Assembly: GCF_004361735.1 (NCBI RefSeq)
Contig: NZ_SNVV01000002.1
Span: 291,967-355,966, forward strand
Direction of reading: 5' to 3'
Length of the DNA: 64,000 nt
From: Azoarcus indigens
Lineage (GTDB): Bacteria > Pseudomonadota > Gammaproteobacteria > Burkholderiales > Rhodocyclaceae
In this document: positions 1 through 10,275 of the stretch, one piece after another
Numbering within the stretch: position 1 is the stretch's first letter
How the letters are laid out: every line of letters starts with the position of its first letter
Notes under the pieces: model-generated
What the model saw: the letters and a program-made list of their open reading frames with translations, nothing else
Told to the model about the DNA's origin: nothing
Databases searched by the model: none
Translations under genes and position numbers: made by a program

Positions 1-2049
1 GTCAGATACATCTCGCCGGTGATCCGGTGCAGCAGCAGGATATTGACTACCGCATGGAGGTCGGGCCGACGCTTCAGCTCCTCGTTCTCGATGACGATAA
101 AGTCGTTGGAGAAATCGACGTTGTTCTTCCCCTCGAAGAAACGCTCGTACTGCCCGCCGCGCGCATAGGGGTTGAGCATGATGGCGAGGTCCTTGATGCG
201 CTGATCATTGACCACGCCGAGTTCCTCGATGGTCCCGCCCTTGAAGGCATCGCGCAGCCCCGTGATGCGCAGCCCGTTCCCGTATTCGCGCCAGAGCTTC
301 AAGACCATCGCCGAGATCGCCTTGTACTGGACCTCTTCCAGCGCGTGCTGCATTGAGCACATCTTGGCGATGCCCGGCACCAGCATGTCGATGTCTTCAT
401 TGATGTCGACGATGTGGGTGAACGGGTCGAGGCAGATGTCGACGTCCGGGCGGAACTCGATGTAGGTGCCCTGGGCCTTGCGGCACAGCTTCTCGAAGGA
501 GCGCCCGAGGTCGAGCATCCAGACCTTGGCGCCGATGGCACGGTAGGACCACGCCATCTCGTTCATCAGCACCGACTTGCCCGAGCCCGGGGGCGCCGAT
601 GATGGCGAAGTTGTAGTTGCCCAGGTCGTTGTCGAAGATGTCCAGGGTCATCAACTGGCCACGCCGGCCGCCGAAGACCAAGGCCGGGGTGCGCGTGCCG
701 CGCCACTCGGCGATCAGCGGCGCCATGTGGATGGCGTTGGCCATCGTCTTGCGCGTGACCCGGCGCATCTTCACCAGGTCCTTGTGGAACTTCTCGGTCA
801 GCGTCATGGGGAGGCTCGCCAGCAACGCCTGGCGGTGCATGTAGGCGTCGGCGTTGAGCTGGAAGCCGCGGCCGCGCCAGATGGCGTTGGCGGCTTCGTG
901 GGCGGCGACCGCCTTCCCGGGGGCGGTGAAGAGCGCTAACTGGTGGTAGAGGCTCACCAGGCTGCCGCCGGTGTCGATGGCATCCGCCGCGGCGGTCCAG
1001 TCGTCCAATTTCTTTTTCACATCGGGCATGACGTCGGCCATCTTGGACTTGGCGTTCTGCGTCGCCCGCACATGGTTGGCGGTCACCACCGACTTGGTGA
1101 CGTTGGGGTCGAGCACATGCACGCCCAGCGTCAGCAGGAAGGGCGCGCTGTACTGCAGCGCCGGTTGCATCAGGTCGCCGATGAGGGAACCCATCTGCCA
1201 GAGCGCGAAGCGTTCCGGGAAGCTCTTGATCGAGTAGAAGCGCGCCTCCAGCACCTCGGGACTGGCTTCCTTCCAGAGGGTGAGGCCGCCCGGATGGGGA
1301 TCCTGGATGGTGTCGAAGTCCACGATCTGGTCGCGCAGCTCGCGGCCGTCGTCGTAGTGCAGGTCGGGGGCGTCGGTCTGCGAGATGCGGTCCGGATTGG
1401 TGAAGAGGGCGCACCAGTTGATCAGATCGGCTGCGTCGCAGACACGGTTCGGGAGCGAGGCCGAGCGCAGCGTCGAGGCCATCGAGTCGCGCAGCGCCAT
1501 CAATTCGTCGCGCCGGTTGAGGTCTTCTGCGTCGCCCGGGAAGGCGACGGAGAGCATCAGGCGGAAGTCCCGGATCGTGTAGTGGAAGCCCGCCGTGAGC
1601 GAGGTCTGCGCGCCCTGCAGCAGGTGGCCGACACGCTGGCGGGCGAGCTTCCTGAACAGGTTGCCGTTGCGGGCCGGGCGGCCCCAAGCTTTGGCCTGTT
1701 CGGCCTGGGTCGCGTCCTCGACCCGCAGGTTGGCGTAGCGGCGCAAGGGCTCGCGCACCTGGGGCGAGGCGAAGAGGTGGAACTGGATGCCGGTGCCGGT
1801 CGGGCAGTTGGCATAGAGTGAGACCAGGACTTCCGCCATGCGCTCGTCGGCGCCGGACTGGGGCATGAGTTCCAGCAGGAAGCCCATGCTGTCGCGATTG
1901 ACGAAGATCTTCTCGGCGGCGAGGTAGGCGGAGTAGGGCAGCCAGTTGGCGAACTGCTCGGCCGGCGTCTCCACCGGCCGGCTGAAGGCGAAGCGCGGTG
2001 CCTCGGAGCGGCTGCGGGGTGTAGGGGTGTCGAGATGCGGGGTGCTCAT
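1..2049 (-). pseudogene. traC: TraC/VirB4-family conjugation ATPase, frameshifted and cut by the window edge
   Basis: Minus-strand gene starting at the ATG at 2049 with a GAGGAC ribosome-binding site. The N-terminal 480 or so residues read as a TraC_F/VirB4 ATPase, which energises pilus assembly and substrate passage at the cytoplasmic face of the type IV secretion system. The frame breaks inside the P-loop: the sequence reads NFAIIGAPG and then shifts, whereas removing one base from the C3G5 tract at 586-593 restores GAPGSGKSVLMNE. After that correction the frame stays open to position 1 and continues typical VirB4 sequence (for example NPYARGGQYERFFEG). The 3' end lies outside the window. 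It is the last visible gene of the tra run, after traV. The family call is confident; whether the frameshift is real is not. Confidence 0.85.
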
Positions 2050-2056
2050 GACGTCC

Positions 2057-2656
2057 TCACTGTGCGCGGCTGGCGCCGGGTCCGGTGACGGTTGGCCGCT
2101 GCAGCAAGCTTGGCGCGACCGGCGAGTTGCCTCCGGGGTTCGATTCGGTGGCGGTACCCGGAGCGGACTTAGTTGGCAAGTTCGGCGGCGGCTTCAGTGG
2201 TGCATAGGCGTCGCGGATCTGGCGCTGCATGTGGTCGATCAGCCATTGGCCGTTGTCGACCTGCACGTACACGTAACCCTGGTCGTACAGGTCACCGTCC
2301 GCGTCTTCCCAAGGCTTGATCCACAGGCGCAGGACGCCGGCCTGCGAGCGCAAGGGGCTGGGCGTCACGCCGGGACCGGCATCGCCGGCGGTTGCGGGAG
2401 ATGCGGCGCGCGTCGCCGTTTGGGGCGCCCGCTCGTCGGATTCCTCTTGGCGGGCGGCGGAGGTGCGCTGCGCCCGCTGGTTGGGCAGGTTGTGATGCAG
2501 GGCATTGGCATAGGTGCCAGACACCGAATCGCAGGCGACCCCTTCGGGCGCCTTGCAGGCGTACTTCGAGTCGCCACCCAGTCCCGACATGTTCATGCAG
2601 GCACCCAGGGGGAGGAGCAGGCAGGCCGTGGCGATGCGCAGGATGAGGGTCTTCAT
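2057..2656 (-). CDS. traV: TraV, conjugation outer-membrane lipoprotein
   Basis: A 199-residue protein with a lipoprotein signal peptide: a hydrophobic stretch followed by the lipobox LPLGAC near residues 16-21, so it should be lipidated at the Cys. Next comes a Cys-containing segment ([20 protein letters not shown]) typical of TraV, then a proline-rich middle and C-terminal tail. TraV anchors the TraB/TraK core complex in the outer membrane of F-type conjugation machines. Its ATG overlaps the stop of the DsbC-like gene by four bases (ATGA at 2653-2656), indicating translational coupling. Neighbours traB and traK support the call. Confidence 0.85.
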   Translation of the reverse strand: MKTLILRIATACLLLPLGACMNMSGLGGDSKYACKAPEGVACDSVSGTYANALHHNLPNQRAQRTSAARQEESDERAPQTATRAASPATAGDAGPGVTPSPLRSQAGVLRLWIKPWEDADGDLYDQGYVYVQVDNGQWLIDHMQRQIRDAYAPLKPPPNLPTKSAPGTATESNPGGNSPVAPSLLQRPTVTGPGASRAQ

Positions 2657-3456
2657 GGCTGCCGCTCCGGGATGCCGGCCTGGGCGAGTCGCGCCTTCAG
2701 CACCGTGCGCCCGACGAAGCCTTCGGTACGCGTGCCATCTGCCCAGACCAGGGTGGGCGTGCCTTGCAAGCCGAGGCGGCGGGCCAACTCCAGGTTGCGG
2801 GCGATGGGGTGGTCGCAGGTGGCGCCGGGACTGAGGAGCGTCTCGTCGCTCCGGAGCATCAGGCGCTCCCAGGCCTGCTCACGATCGGCCGCGCACCACA
2901 CCGCGATCGGTTTGGTCTCGCCCTGGAAGGGCATGAGGAAGGTGTAGACGGTGACGTTGTCGAGGCTCGCCAACTCCGGCTCCAACTGCTGGCAGTAGGG
3001 GCAGTTGGGATCGCTGAAGACGGCGAGCCGGCGCTCGCCCTTGCCGCGCACCGTCTTGATCGCATCGGCCAGCGGCAACTGGTCGAAGGCAATCGGCGGG
3101 ATTGGCGTTTGCACGTCGGCAGAGTCTGCCGGGCTACCGGTGCGCGCCGCCTGCGCCAGCTTCGGGCCGGTGAGGTCCTGCAGGGTCTCGGTGTCGAACA
3201 GCCGGCCGAACAGGAAATAGCGCGGGGCGCTCGCCGAGACGTAGGCGACGTTGCCGTCCATCCAGACCTCAAAAAGGCCGGCCACCGGGGAGCGCGTGAC
3301 CTCGGTGAAGCGCGTGCCGGGATGGGCCTTCTGCAAGGCGGCCAGGAGGCGCGATTCGTCGGACGTCGCGGCGTGCGCCGGCGGGAATGCGCCCGCGAAC
3401 GCTGTGACCAGCGCGATCGCCGCGAGGCGGCCGCGCACGGCTTCAGTAGTTGCCAT
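2653..3456 (-). CDS. dsbC: DsbC-like periplasmic thiol:disulfide interchange protein of the transfer operon
   Basis: A 267-residue protein with a signal peptide (hydrophobic core [13 protein letters not shown], cleavage probably after AHA). A DsbC/DsbG dimerisation-like N-terminal region is followed by a thioredoxin fold with the active site CPYC at about residues 152-155 and the cis-proline region [10 protein letters not shown]. It probably isomerises disulfides in conjugation proteins of the periplasm; DsbC homologues are common in F-type and SXT-type transfer operons. The start at 3456 overlaps the end of traB by 14 bases. An in-frame extension upstream reads as low-complexity sequence antisense to traB and was not used. 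Confidence 0.85.
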   Translation of the reverse strand: MATTEAVRGRLAAIALVTAFAGAFPPAHAATSDESRLLAALQKAHPGTRFTEVTRSPVAGLFEVWMDGNVAYVSASAPRYFLFGRLFDTETLQDLTGPKLAQAARTGSPADSADVQTPIPPIAFDQLPLADAIKTVRGKGERRLAVFSDPNCPYCQQLEPELASLDNVTVYTFLMPFQGETKPIAVWCAADREQAWERLMLRSDETLLSPGATCDHPIARNLELARRLGLQGTPTLVWADGTRTEGFVGRTVLKARLAQAGIPERQP

Positions 3457-4801
3457 CGTCGGAGGTCTCCAGGTAGCGGGTTTCGGGAGAGGCGGGGAAG
3501 CGCGATGCCGGGGCGGTATTCGCGGCCATCGGCACGTCGATGCGCACGCCCTTGGTGATCTCCACGTCGATCTCGCGGCCGGCATCGACCTCGATGACCG
3601 GGAAGGTGTTCTCGGCGAGCTTGATGTAGTACTGGGCCAGGCGGTCCAGCGCCTTGCCGACCCCGGTGCCGAGGCCGGCACGGTAGGCTTCGGCGCCGGT
3701 GGCACTGGCGACAGTGCCCAGCGCCGAGGTGCTGTATTCAGTTGACGAGGTCGCGAGGCCCTGGCCGATGCCGCTCACTACGCCAGCCAGCAGCGCATTG
3801 GCGAGCATCTGGCCCTGCTTGGTGACCAGGCGCCCGCGCATGCCGACCTTGCCGTCCTCGCCGTAGACGCTGCCCTGGATCTTCACTTCCAGCGTGGCGC
3901 CGTCGGCCCGCACGCAGGACAGGCTCTCGGTGCGCAGATAGGCGCGCTCGGAGCTGATGTCACCGTAGCCGGCCGCGATCACGAAGCACTCGCGGTATTC
4001 GCCGCGGAAGCGATTCGGTAGCACGCTGTTGTCCGAGAGGCGGATCAGCACCGGGTGGGGGTTGGCCTGGGACTGGCCTCCGGTGGGCGCATCGAGCCCG
4101 CCCAACAAGGTGCCGCGTGTGAAACTCACCGGCAGAAAGGTGGAAAGGGTAGGTGGGGTCCGCGCCCCGGCGCCCGACGCCAGGGCCGTTTCTGTGTTCG
4201 ATGCCGGTCTGGAACCAGTGTTGGCCCGGGATCGATCGCCCAGGGAGATGCGGGTGATCGTGGGTATGGCCGGCGCGATCGCGGGTGGGGGCAGGTTCCC
4301 CGGGACGCCGGGAGGCATCGCGCCCGCCGATATTGCCTTGGGCGGCGGCGCCGGCGGCATGGAGGTCGGCGGATCTACCGGCTTCGGCGGGGCCGGTGTG
4401 GCGGCGGCCTGTTGGGCCGAGGTGAGCCGCTGTTCCAACTCCGCGAAGCGCTGCAGTGTCTTCGCCTCGAAGGCCTGGCGGTCCTTGTTTAGCCGTGCTT
4501 GCTCCTCGCGCTCGGCTTCGTACTGAGCGAGCTTGCGTCCTGCCGTGCCGACCCATTGGTCCACCGGGTTGACCTGGCCGCCGGGCGGCATGACGCCGAT
4601 GTTGGTGACGGTGCCGGGTTGCCCGGCGGCGGTGCGGGCCTCGCCGTTCCTGGCGCTGGAGCCGGTGACGGCGAAGATCAGCCAGAGGATGCCGACGCCG
4701 CCGGCGACGATGGCCCCCAGCATCGCGTACTGGCGCTGCTTGGGCGACAGGCGTTCCAACAGTGCGCGTAGGGCGTGGGCGGGTTGGCGCGGCGCGTTCA
4801 T
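3443..4801 (-). CDS. traB: TraB, inner-membrane scaffold of the conjugation core complex (VirB10 family)
   Basis: A 452-residue protein. Near residues 28-48 there is one inner-membrane segment ([20 protein letters not shown]). A coiled-coil stretch ([28 protein letters not shown]) and a long proline-rich linker that spans the periplasm follow. The C-terminal TrbI/VirB10-like beta-barrel domain starts near [16 protein letters not shown]. This is the standard TraB layout. The ATG at 4801 overlaps the traK stop by four bases. Its frame stays open back through the N-terminal part of traK only because traK is frameshifted. Confidence 0.88.
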   Translation of the reverse strand: MNAPRQPAHALRALLERLSPKQRQYAMLGAIVAGGVGILWLIFAVTGSSARNGEARTAAGQPGTVTNIGVMPPGGQVNPVDQWVGTAGRKLAQYEAEREEQARLNKDRQAFEAKTLQRFAELEQRLTSAQQAAATPAPPKPVDPPTSMPPAPPPKAISAGAMPPGVPGNLPPPAIAPAIPTITRISLGDRSRANTGSRPASNTETALASGAGARTPPTLSTFLPVSFTRGTLLGGLDAPTGGQSQANPHPVLIRLSDNSVLPNRFRGEYRECFVIAAGYGDISSERAYLRTESLSCVRADGATLEVKIQGSVYGEDGKVGMRGRLVTKQGQMLANALLAGVVSGIGQGLATSSTEYSTSALGTVASATGAEAYRAGLGTGVGKALDRLAQYYIKLAENTFPVIEVDAGREIDVEITKGVRIDVPMAANTAPASRFPASPETRYLETSDDGNY

Positions 4802-5671
4802 CGCCCACCTCCGCGCCGGATCACGTAGACGCTGGTGCTCTCGCCGGGGCGCAGGTTGTGGTGCTCGATGGCGATGCCGGCGACCTCGCCGCCGTCTCGG
4901 TCGAACTCCTGCTCCGCCACCACCATGGGTTCGGTGCCGACGTTCTGCAGCAGGAACTTCTCGCCGATGAGACCGCGCCCCTCGTACTGGCGTACCAAGG
5001 AGAAGCGCACTTCGGTCCACAGCTGGATCGCGCGGTGCGCTTCTTCCACCTGGATGTCCGCCGGCACACGGTCCGAGGCCATCGCCACCAGCAGGGCCTT
5101 CATCGCCCGGATGGGATTCGGCGACGGCCCGGCCGCTGCTTGAGTCGCCCCCGTCACCCTGAACGCCTTGGGCGTCTTGTCGCGAATGACGATGGTATCG
5201 GCCGGCGTGTCGGCGCGGCGCAGCAGCAGGGTGTAGGTGGCGCCGGCCGACGAGACGAACAGGTTGATCGGCTTGGCCGAGTCGCCCACGGGGCGGATGT
5301 AGATTTCGCCCTTGTCGCGGTCGCACTCCAGCACGATCTCGCCGCCCGGATTGATCACCGGCAGGCCGGCCCCCGGGCGCCGTCGCCCCCGGGCTCGCGG
5401 GCAGCGCCGGAGACGGGCCGCAGTTGCTCGACAGAATGTTGCCGAACACGTCGGTGATTGGCGCGTGCTCGATGCGGATGCGCGTCGGCTCCTTGATCGA
5501 GAGGATGGCTTCGACCGAAACGCCGTCGCTGGCCTCGACGAGTTGCAGGGCATGGGCGGGCGCTGCCAGGATGACCGCGGCGACCGTGGCAATCGCCGAC
5601 AACGCCTGTCCGATGCGCTGCCGCGGCAGCGGTGCCGTGGCTAGACTACTTGCTGATCTATTTGCTCGCAT
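4798..5671 (-). pseudogene. traK: TraK, secretin-like conjugation protein, with one frameshift
   Basis: The N-terminal part starts at the ATG at 5671 with a signal peptide (hydrophobic core AIATVAAVILAAPAHA) and runs into a glycine/proline-rich stretch. The C-terminal part is in another frame (from PVINPGGEIVLECDRDKGEI to the stop at 4798) and reads as normal TraK. Removing one base from the five-C run at 5370-5374 joins the halves. TraK is the VirB9/secretin-like ring component that binds TraB and TraV. The start overlaps traE by 14 bases and the end overlaps traB by four. The lesion is either a recent mutation or a homopolymer sequencing error. Confidence 0.8.
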
Positions 5672-6224
5672 AGGGCACCTCCTTGAAGGCTTTCAGGTGC
5701 ATGCGCGCGCCGGCGTAGCTGAACTCGATCAGGTAGGCCTTGAGCTCGTTCGCCGTCTCGAAGCCATTGACCAGGGTGCGCAGGCGCCCGCGGATGACGA
5801 CGCTCTGCGCCGCTTCGCTGGGGACAAGTTGCTGGGGCGCGAACACGGTGGCGGCGTTGATGCGCTTCAGGCGCTCGGCTTCCACTTCCTGCCGAGTCTT
5901 GAGCGGGCCGTACTGCTCGGGCTCGACGTAGCCCAAGAGGACGTCCTTCTTCCAGTCGATCGACGCCGGAGTCACGTCGAGGATCAGCCAGGCGATGAAG
6001 CTGCCCATCTGCTCGAGATATTCGTGGCTGGCCTGGTCGCGGGTGACCCAGAAGGTCTGGGTGAGGGCGGGCGGCACGACGATCGTGCGTACCGTCCCCA
6101 ACAGGTTGAGGATGACCACCAGGGCGAGGATCTGGCCGGCAGCCAGCACGCCGACCGCCAGGCCGAGCCCGCGATTGCGGCGCCGCATCTCCTTGATGTC
6201 GCCGTTGAGCCGTTCGAAGTCCAT
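5658..6224 (-). CDS. traE: TraE, inner-membrane conjugation assembly protein (VirB8-like)
   Basis: A 188-residue protein with a short basic cytoplasmic N-terminus, one membrane helix near residues 20-45 (LGLAVGVLAAGQILALVVIL) and a periplasmic domain. The motif TFWVTRDQASHEYLEQMG and the ending with LIEFSYAGARM are typical of the TraE family. TraE bridges the mating-pair machinery in the inner membrane. The start at 6224 is preferred because it begins the conserved MDFERLNGDI; an upstream in-frame Met would run into the traL end. It lies between traL (16-base gap) and traK (14-base overlap). Confidence 0.87.
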   Translation of the reverse strand: MDFERLNGDIKEMRRRNRGLGLAVGVLAAGQILALVVILNLLGTVRTIVVPPALTQTFWVTRDQASHEYLEQMGSFIAWLILDVTPASIDWKKDVLLGYVEPEQYGPLKTRQEVEAERLKRINAATVFAPQQLVPSEAAQSVVIRGRLRTLVNGFETANELKAYLIEFSYAGARMHLKAFKEVPYASK

Positions 6225-6240
6225 GGGCGTTCTCCCGGCC

Positions 6241-6540
6241 TCAACCGACCATGCGGCGCAGGTGCGAGGGCGGGGTCGCACGCATCGCGGTCAGGGGAAT
6301 CGCGGGCAGATGCCAGTACAACCAGTGGATGGCATAGGCCGGGTGCTTGTCCGCCTTCAGCCGTGAGATCCAGCGCGAGAGGAAGATGCCCGTCGCCAGG
6401 CAGATGGCGAAGGACATCCTCGTGCCGGACAGGTAGCCGACGAAGAACATGAGAACGACCGGCGCCGCGACATCGACGTCCCAGAAGCCGATCTTCCACT
6501 GGTCGTCCAGACGACGGGGAATGTAGGTGTCGGTGCGCAT
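6241..6540 (-). CDS. traL: TraL, small membrane protein for pilus assembly
   Basis: A 99-residue protein matching TraL: a conserved start with PRRLDDQWKIGFWDVD, two closely spaced membrane segments (VVLMFFVGYLSG and AICLATGIFLSR), then a basic tail ending HLRRMVG. TraL is needed for pilus tip assembly in F-type systems. Order traA-traL-traE-traK-traB-traV on the coding strand is the classical MPF-F core order. Confidence 0.87.
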   Translation of the reverse strand: MRTDTYIPRRLDDQWKIGFWDVDVAAPVVLMFFVGYLSGTRMSFAICLATGIFLSRWISRLKADKHPAYAIHWLYWHLPAIPLTAMRATPPSHLRRMVG

Positions 6541-6568
6541 GCCGGTTTCCCAGTGCTCGAGGCAGGCG

Positions 6569-6919
6569 TCAGACCACCACGCCCATGATCGCGCCGGCGA
6601 TTACCAGGCCGACGGCGGCGAAGATGGCGAGGCCGACGTAGAACAGAACGGGACCGAAGTTGCGCAGCGCGGAGAGGGAAATCAGCGCGACGACGAAGCC
6701 GATGAAGCCGACCAGCGCCTTGATTCCCGGCCCCAGATCGGCGAGTTGGGTCAGGGCCGAGGTGAGCGGGCCGGTGATGCCGGTGAAGGCGACCAAGTCC
6801 AGGGCGTAGCCGGGGAAGGCGGCGCAGAGGCCGAGCACGATCGTCGCGAGCAGCATCGCGACGGTCATCGGCTTGCGCGGGGAAACGCGGGGGGAAGCGA
6901 CGAGCACTGCAGTGTTCAT
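6569..6919 (-). CDS. traA: TraA-like pilin precursor
   Basis: A 116-residue protein with a long leader (basic stretch SPRVSPRKP, then a hydrophobic signal ending PGYA) and a mature part with two long hydrophobic helices (GIKALVGFIGFVVALISL and VLFYVGLAIFAAVGLVIAGA), as in F-type pilins. GGAGG lies five bases before the ATG at 6919 and fixes the start. The position directly before traL fits. Pilins diverge quickly, so the call rests on architecture and context. Confidence 0.75.
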   Translation of the reverse strand: MNTAVLVASPRVSPRKPMTVAMLLATIVLGLCAAFPGYALDLVAFTGITGPLTSALTQLADLGPGIKALVGFIGFVVALISLSALRNFGPVLFYVGLAIFAAVGLVIAGAIMGVVV

Positions 6920-7053
6920 GAAAACCTCCGGGAATGGATTGAGCGTTGAACGGGGGTAGGGGAGACGGGTGGGCGTGTGGATGCGCCTGCGGGTGGGAGC
7001 GTGATGGCTCGACGGGTGAACGAGTTCGAGATCGGCGAACGACCGGCACGAGG

Positions 7054-7734
7054 TCATGGCTGGTCCTCCTCGTTCATCTGGAAGACCACCTCGACCCGGC
7101 GGTTCTGGGCGCGGCCGGCCAGGGTGTCGTTGGGGGCGATGAAGCAGCACGCGCCACGGGCGCGTAGGGTCAGCGTCGCGGCTAGCGCCGGATGCGTCCT
7201 GCGAAGGTGGTCGCGAACGGCGAGGGCGCGCGCCAGGGCGAGGTCCTGGTTGAACGCTAGGGGCCCCGTGCTATCGGTACGGCCGATGATCGTGATGCGG
7301 CGCACTCGCAATAGGTCGTCCATGGCCGCATTCAGCTGGGAACGCGCGGCGCGGCTCAGCTTCGCGCTGCCCAGGGCGAACTGCACAATGACCGTACGCG
7401 AGGACGGCGCCGTCGTCGCAGGAGCGGGCTGCACGGGGGCGGGCGCGACGGGTTCGGCCGGGGCGGGCGACGCGGCAGGGTCGATCGACTGCCTGGGCGC
7501 TTCGGCGGCCAGGGTCTTGGGCGTGCGCGTGGGGCAGGCCGGGGGCACGCACTGCGCGAACACAGCGTCGCGGCCGAAATCGAGTTGGGCCAACCGTGCG
7601 GGTTCTGTCGGGTGCCGTCCGGTTGTGGAATCGAGCGGCTCCTGCGCGCGGAACAGGCTGCACGACGCTGCAAGGGCCGTGCAGCAGCCGACAACGGCGA
7701 GCCAACCGGCGCGACGCATAACGCGAGCCATCAT
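7054..7734 (-). CDS. OmpA/MotB-domain lipoprotein-like protein of the transfer operon
   Basis: A 226-residue protein. The N-terminus has a lipoprotein-like signal with the candidate lipobox LAASC near residues 20-24. An alanine/proline-rich linker follows, then a C-terminal OmpA-like peptidoglycan-binding domain (IVQFALGSAKLS, IIGRTDSTGPLAFNQDLALARA and GRAQNRRVEVVF). It probably ties the conjugation channel to peptidoglycan. The start overlaps the transglycosylase stop by four bases (ATGA at 7731-7734), so the two are coupled. OmpA-domain genes occur in several ICE transfer operons; no specific gene name is justified. Confidence 0.8.
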   Translation of the reverse strand: MMARVMRRAGWLAVVGCCTALAASCSLFRAQEPLDSTTGRHPTEPARLAQLDFGRDAVFAQCVPPACPTRTPKTLAAEAPRQSIDPAASPAPAEPVAPAPVQPAPATTAPSSRTVIVQFALGSAKLSRAARSQLNAAMDDLLRVRRITIIGRTDSTGPLAFNQDLALARALAVRDHLRRTHPALAATLTLRARGACCFIAPNDTLAGRAQNRRVEVVFQMNEEDQP

Positions 7735-8267
7735 GGCGAGACCCTCACCGACATCAGGGCGGAGGTCGCCGCCGTCGATACCGTCAGCGAACCCGAGCGT
7801 GCGCCGCGTTGCCGAGACAACTGGCGGTACACCCGCCAGGCGTACTTGGCGCGGGCCTCGATGCAGTCCTTGCCCTTTAGTTGCGAGCAGGCCGCGTTGT
7901 AGGCGCCGACGGCATCCCACGTCGCGCCTCGCCGCGAAAAACTGTCCGCGAGCAACCAGGCGCCGACATGGATGTTGGTGCAGGGCACGAAGAGATCGGC
8001 TTCGCGGATACCGTGACGGGACAGGGTCCGCAGATGGCCGCTGTTGATCTGCATGAGCCCGATGTCGTAGGACCCGGTGCGCCGGAGGTGCGAGCGGTTG
8101 ACCGCCCGGGGATTGAGGTTCGACTCGACCCGGGCAATGGCATAGAGCAGGTCGGCCGAGACGCCGTAACGCTGGGCAGCCTCCTCCCAACAGGCCTGCG
8201 CCCCAGTCGACGCGAACGCCAGGACGGCAAACGCAGCCAGGGCAGCAAGACGCGGCAGTCGACGCAT
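7731..8267 (-). CDS. VirB1-like lytic transglycosylase
   Basis: A 178-residue secreted protein with a Sec signal (LAALAAFAVLAFASTGAQA) and an SLT domain: catalytic Glu in AIARVESNLNPRAVN, then GLMQINSGH and a terminal AVGAYNAACS segment. It would open local gaps in peptidoglycan for the conjugation channel. A strong ribosome-binding site (AGGTGA) precedes the ATG at 8267. The following 178 bases upstream hold no gene that I can support and may contain the promoter for this sub-operon. Confidence 0.87.
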   Translation of the reverse strand: MRRLPRLAALAAFAVLAFASTGAQACWEEAAQRYGVSADLLYAIARVESNLNPRAVNRSHLRRTGSYDIGLMQINSGHLRTLSRHGIREADLFVPCTNIHVGAWLLADSFSRRGATWDAVGAYNAACSQLKGKDCIEARAKYAWRVYRQLSRQRGARSGSLTVSTAATSALMSVRVSP

Positions 8268-8445
8268 GAATCACCTCTCCAATCGAAACCGGAACGACCC
8301 GCCGGGAAGCGGGCAGCGAGGTCTGGGCCGTCGGCGGTTCGCAGACGGTCAGGGTCGGGTTCGGGTCGGTCCGGCGTTTAGCCGGGCGAGGTGAGCGAGC
8401 GGGTCGGGATGCCGATCAGGGACAGCAGTTGAGCCGAGGAAAGCC

Positions 8446-8943
8446 TTAGCCGGGCGGTGCCTCCCGCCCGCGATGGGATCGTTTAGCCATGTTGCGGCGC
8501 GCCTGCCGCAGGACGGCGGCTCCCGAGCCATCCTCTATCCGGCACAGGGCGACGCAGGCAGTGGTCAGTTGGTCGAGTTGGAACTTGGGGTTGGGGTGCC
8601 GATTGGCAGGTGAGCGCTGCAGCGCCAGCAGCAACTGGTACTGCGGCCGCCACATCGATTCGCGGCGGCGCGGCGTTTGGGGCTGACGAAGAACCAACTC
8701 GGTTCCGAGAAACCGGAAGATACGCGCAGGGGCATCGTGATGCTCGAAGACCAACGAGACGCAGGCGCTGATCAGATCGGGTAGACGGAATGTCGGCGAC
8801 ACATTGTCTTCGCTGCGCAGGAGGCGGTAGAGCCAGTCGTGTTCCTCGAGCCACAAGCGCGTCTCTATGACATCGTGAGCTTCGCTCTTCTCTGCGGGCG
8901 ATGCGATGTTGTCTGGATCAGTCGTTGGCGTGGCGGTGAACAT
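8446..8943 (-). CDS. Conserved ICE hypothetical protein with an internal repeat
   Basis: A 165-residue soluble protein with no signal peptide or membrane segment. Two segments resemble each other: SPTFRLPDLISACVSLV near residues 49-65 and NPKFQLDQLTTACVALC near residues 119-135. Both have the pattern P-x-F-x-L-x-x-L-x-x-A-C-V-x-L, which suggests a duplicated alpha-helical unit. The gene sits between the transglycosylase and defence island 1, in tra orientation. I do not recognise a function. The 168 bases on its upstream side, before jetD, contain the palindrome CTCATATGAG at 8974-8983 and no gene. Confidence 0.6.
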   Translation of the reverse strand: MFTATPTTDPDNIASPAEKSEAHDVIETRLWLEEHDWLYRLLRSEDNVSPTFRLPDLISACVSLVFEHHDAPARIFRFLGTELVLRQPQTPRRRESMWRPQYQLLLALQRSPANRHPNPKFQLDQLTTACVALCRIEDGSGAAVLRQARRNMAKRSHRGREAPPG

Positions 8944-9111
8944 GCTGCTTACCTCGAATCCGTCGTGGTACGTCTCATATGAGTACGTAGCGAAGGGTAG
9001 GCAGTTGGAGCTGTTGCGTCTCCTCGGAATGAAGGCCTTATCAGGGGGCTTTCGCCGTCAGCGCACTGCCGTAGTCCCCGAAATCGCAAAGGTCATAAGC
9101 CATATGCTTGG

Positions 9112-10275
9112 CTACAGACTCTCCTGATCCACGAACCGCTCATGCTGGCGCAGCGCTGGCAAGAGAACTGCGTCGGCATAGCGACAGCCCGTCTGGCCGG
9201 GATCAGTCTGGCCGGATTTCTTCGCCTCATCGGGTGCATGGGATTCACCCAAGTAGAGGCGGTCGAGGAGGGCGTCGTAACCGGGCTTCCAAGCTTGCGC
9301 CTCAGGGAACACTACGCGCAGTTCCTTGAGGATATCCATGCCGGCAAAATCCAGATCTCCCCAGAAGTGGATAGCTCGGTCGGTACTGGCCGAGTACAGC
9401 CACACAAGGAACTTTCCCGGCAGTTCGACATTGCTGGTCAAGACGCGCGGGGCAAAATAGACGGAGCTGCCGCCCGGGCTGCGGAGTCGCCGCGCGCTGG
9501 CCTTGTAGCCTGAGGCGAAAACGAGGATGAAGTCGCGAGCCGCATCCAGGCGGCCTGACGCCAGGGACTCGAATGTTGCGGCGTTCTCGACGAACAGAAT
9601 CGGTGCATCGGCATCGTCGGTGAGAGCGGAAACGAGCAGCTGCACCGGCTTGTCGGGGAAAGGGCAAATGGGTTGCCCAAGCAATAGGGCGATGGCCTCC
9701 TGCTGGCCATTGAGGATCTTCGACAGACCCCAGAACTGGCGGCTGGCCACTTCGTGCAGCATGAGACCCGAGTCGGACAAAGCAGCAAGCGCCGCAAACC
9801 GCTCTAATACGTCGTCGGCCGAGCGCTGGATGATGCTGATGGGTCGGGAGAGTAGTCGGGCTCCCAACTCTCCTTCGCCGAACCGGGTCAATACCGCTTG
9901 TCGCCACTGCTCCATCCAGCGAGACGTGACGCTCGGGTAGCGCTTCGTCGCTTCGCGAAGGAAGGCCTCGCCGTCCGGCGAGACGATGATTTTCGGCCGC
10001 CTTTCCCAGATATCGAGGTCGAGGCGGCTCTTTCGCTGGTCGAGTCTTAGCTCAAATCCCCGTTGTCCCACGACAGTTTCCAGCGCCTGCCAGACAAAGG
10101 TGCGTTCCCTTGGATGGTCGATGGCGAAGAACTCTGGCCAGTTGTGCGGGTTCAACGGGAAGACGAGATCCCGGGACCGCTCTGGAAAAGGCCTTGCTTC
10201 GATGCGGTCGACCAGAGCATTGAGCAGGGCCGCCAGTGCCGGCTCGCGGACTCCAACGAACGACTCGGTATTCAT
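9112..10275 (-). CDS. jetD: Wadjet JetD, TOPRIM nuclease subunit (type-II-like)
   Basis: A 387-residue protein with a C-terminal Toprim-like (DUF2220-type) fold: the acidic strand APILFVENAATF near the middle and the FWGDLDFAGMDIL motif with its D-x-D pair. JetD cleaves the DNA that the JetABC SMC complex has extruded, so closed-circular plasmids are destroyed. The N-terminus does not look like the DUF3322 domain of type I JetD, one reason to call the system type II. The ATG at 10275 overlaps the jetC stop by four bases (ATGA), the last coupling of the operon. The gene ends beside the ICE backbone. Confidence 0.85.
   Translation of the reverse strand: MNTESFVGVREPALAALLNALVDRIEARPFPERSRDLVFPLNPHNWPEFFAIDHPRERTFVWQALETVVGQRGFELRLDQRKSRLDLDIWERRPKIIVSPDGEAFLREATKRYPSVTSRWMEQWRQAVLTRFGEGELGARLLSRPISIIQRSADDVLERFAALAALSDSGLMLHEVASRQFWGLSKILNGQQEAIALLLGQPICPFPDKPVQLLVSALTDDADAPILFVENAATFESLASGRLDAARDFILVFASGYKASARRLRSPGGSSVYFAPRVLTSNVELPGKFLVWLYSASTDRAIHFWGDLDFAGMDILKELRVVFPEAQAWKPGYDALLDRLYLGESHAPDEAKKSGQTDPGQTGCRYADAVLLPALRQHERFVDQESL

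Noticed and set aside
3443..5671. Continuous 742-residue frame spanning traK and traB
   Set aside because: It joins the traK N-terminus to traB only through the shifted frame; the real traK C-terminus lies in another frame and traB has its own coupled ATG.
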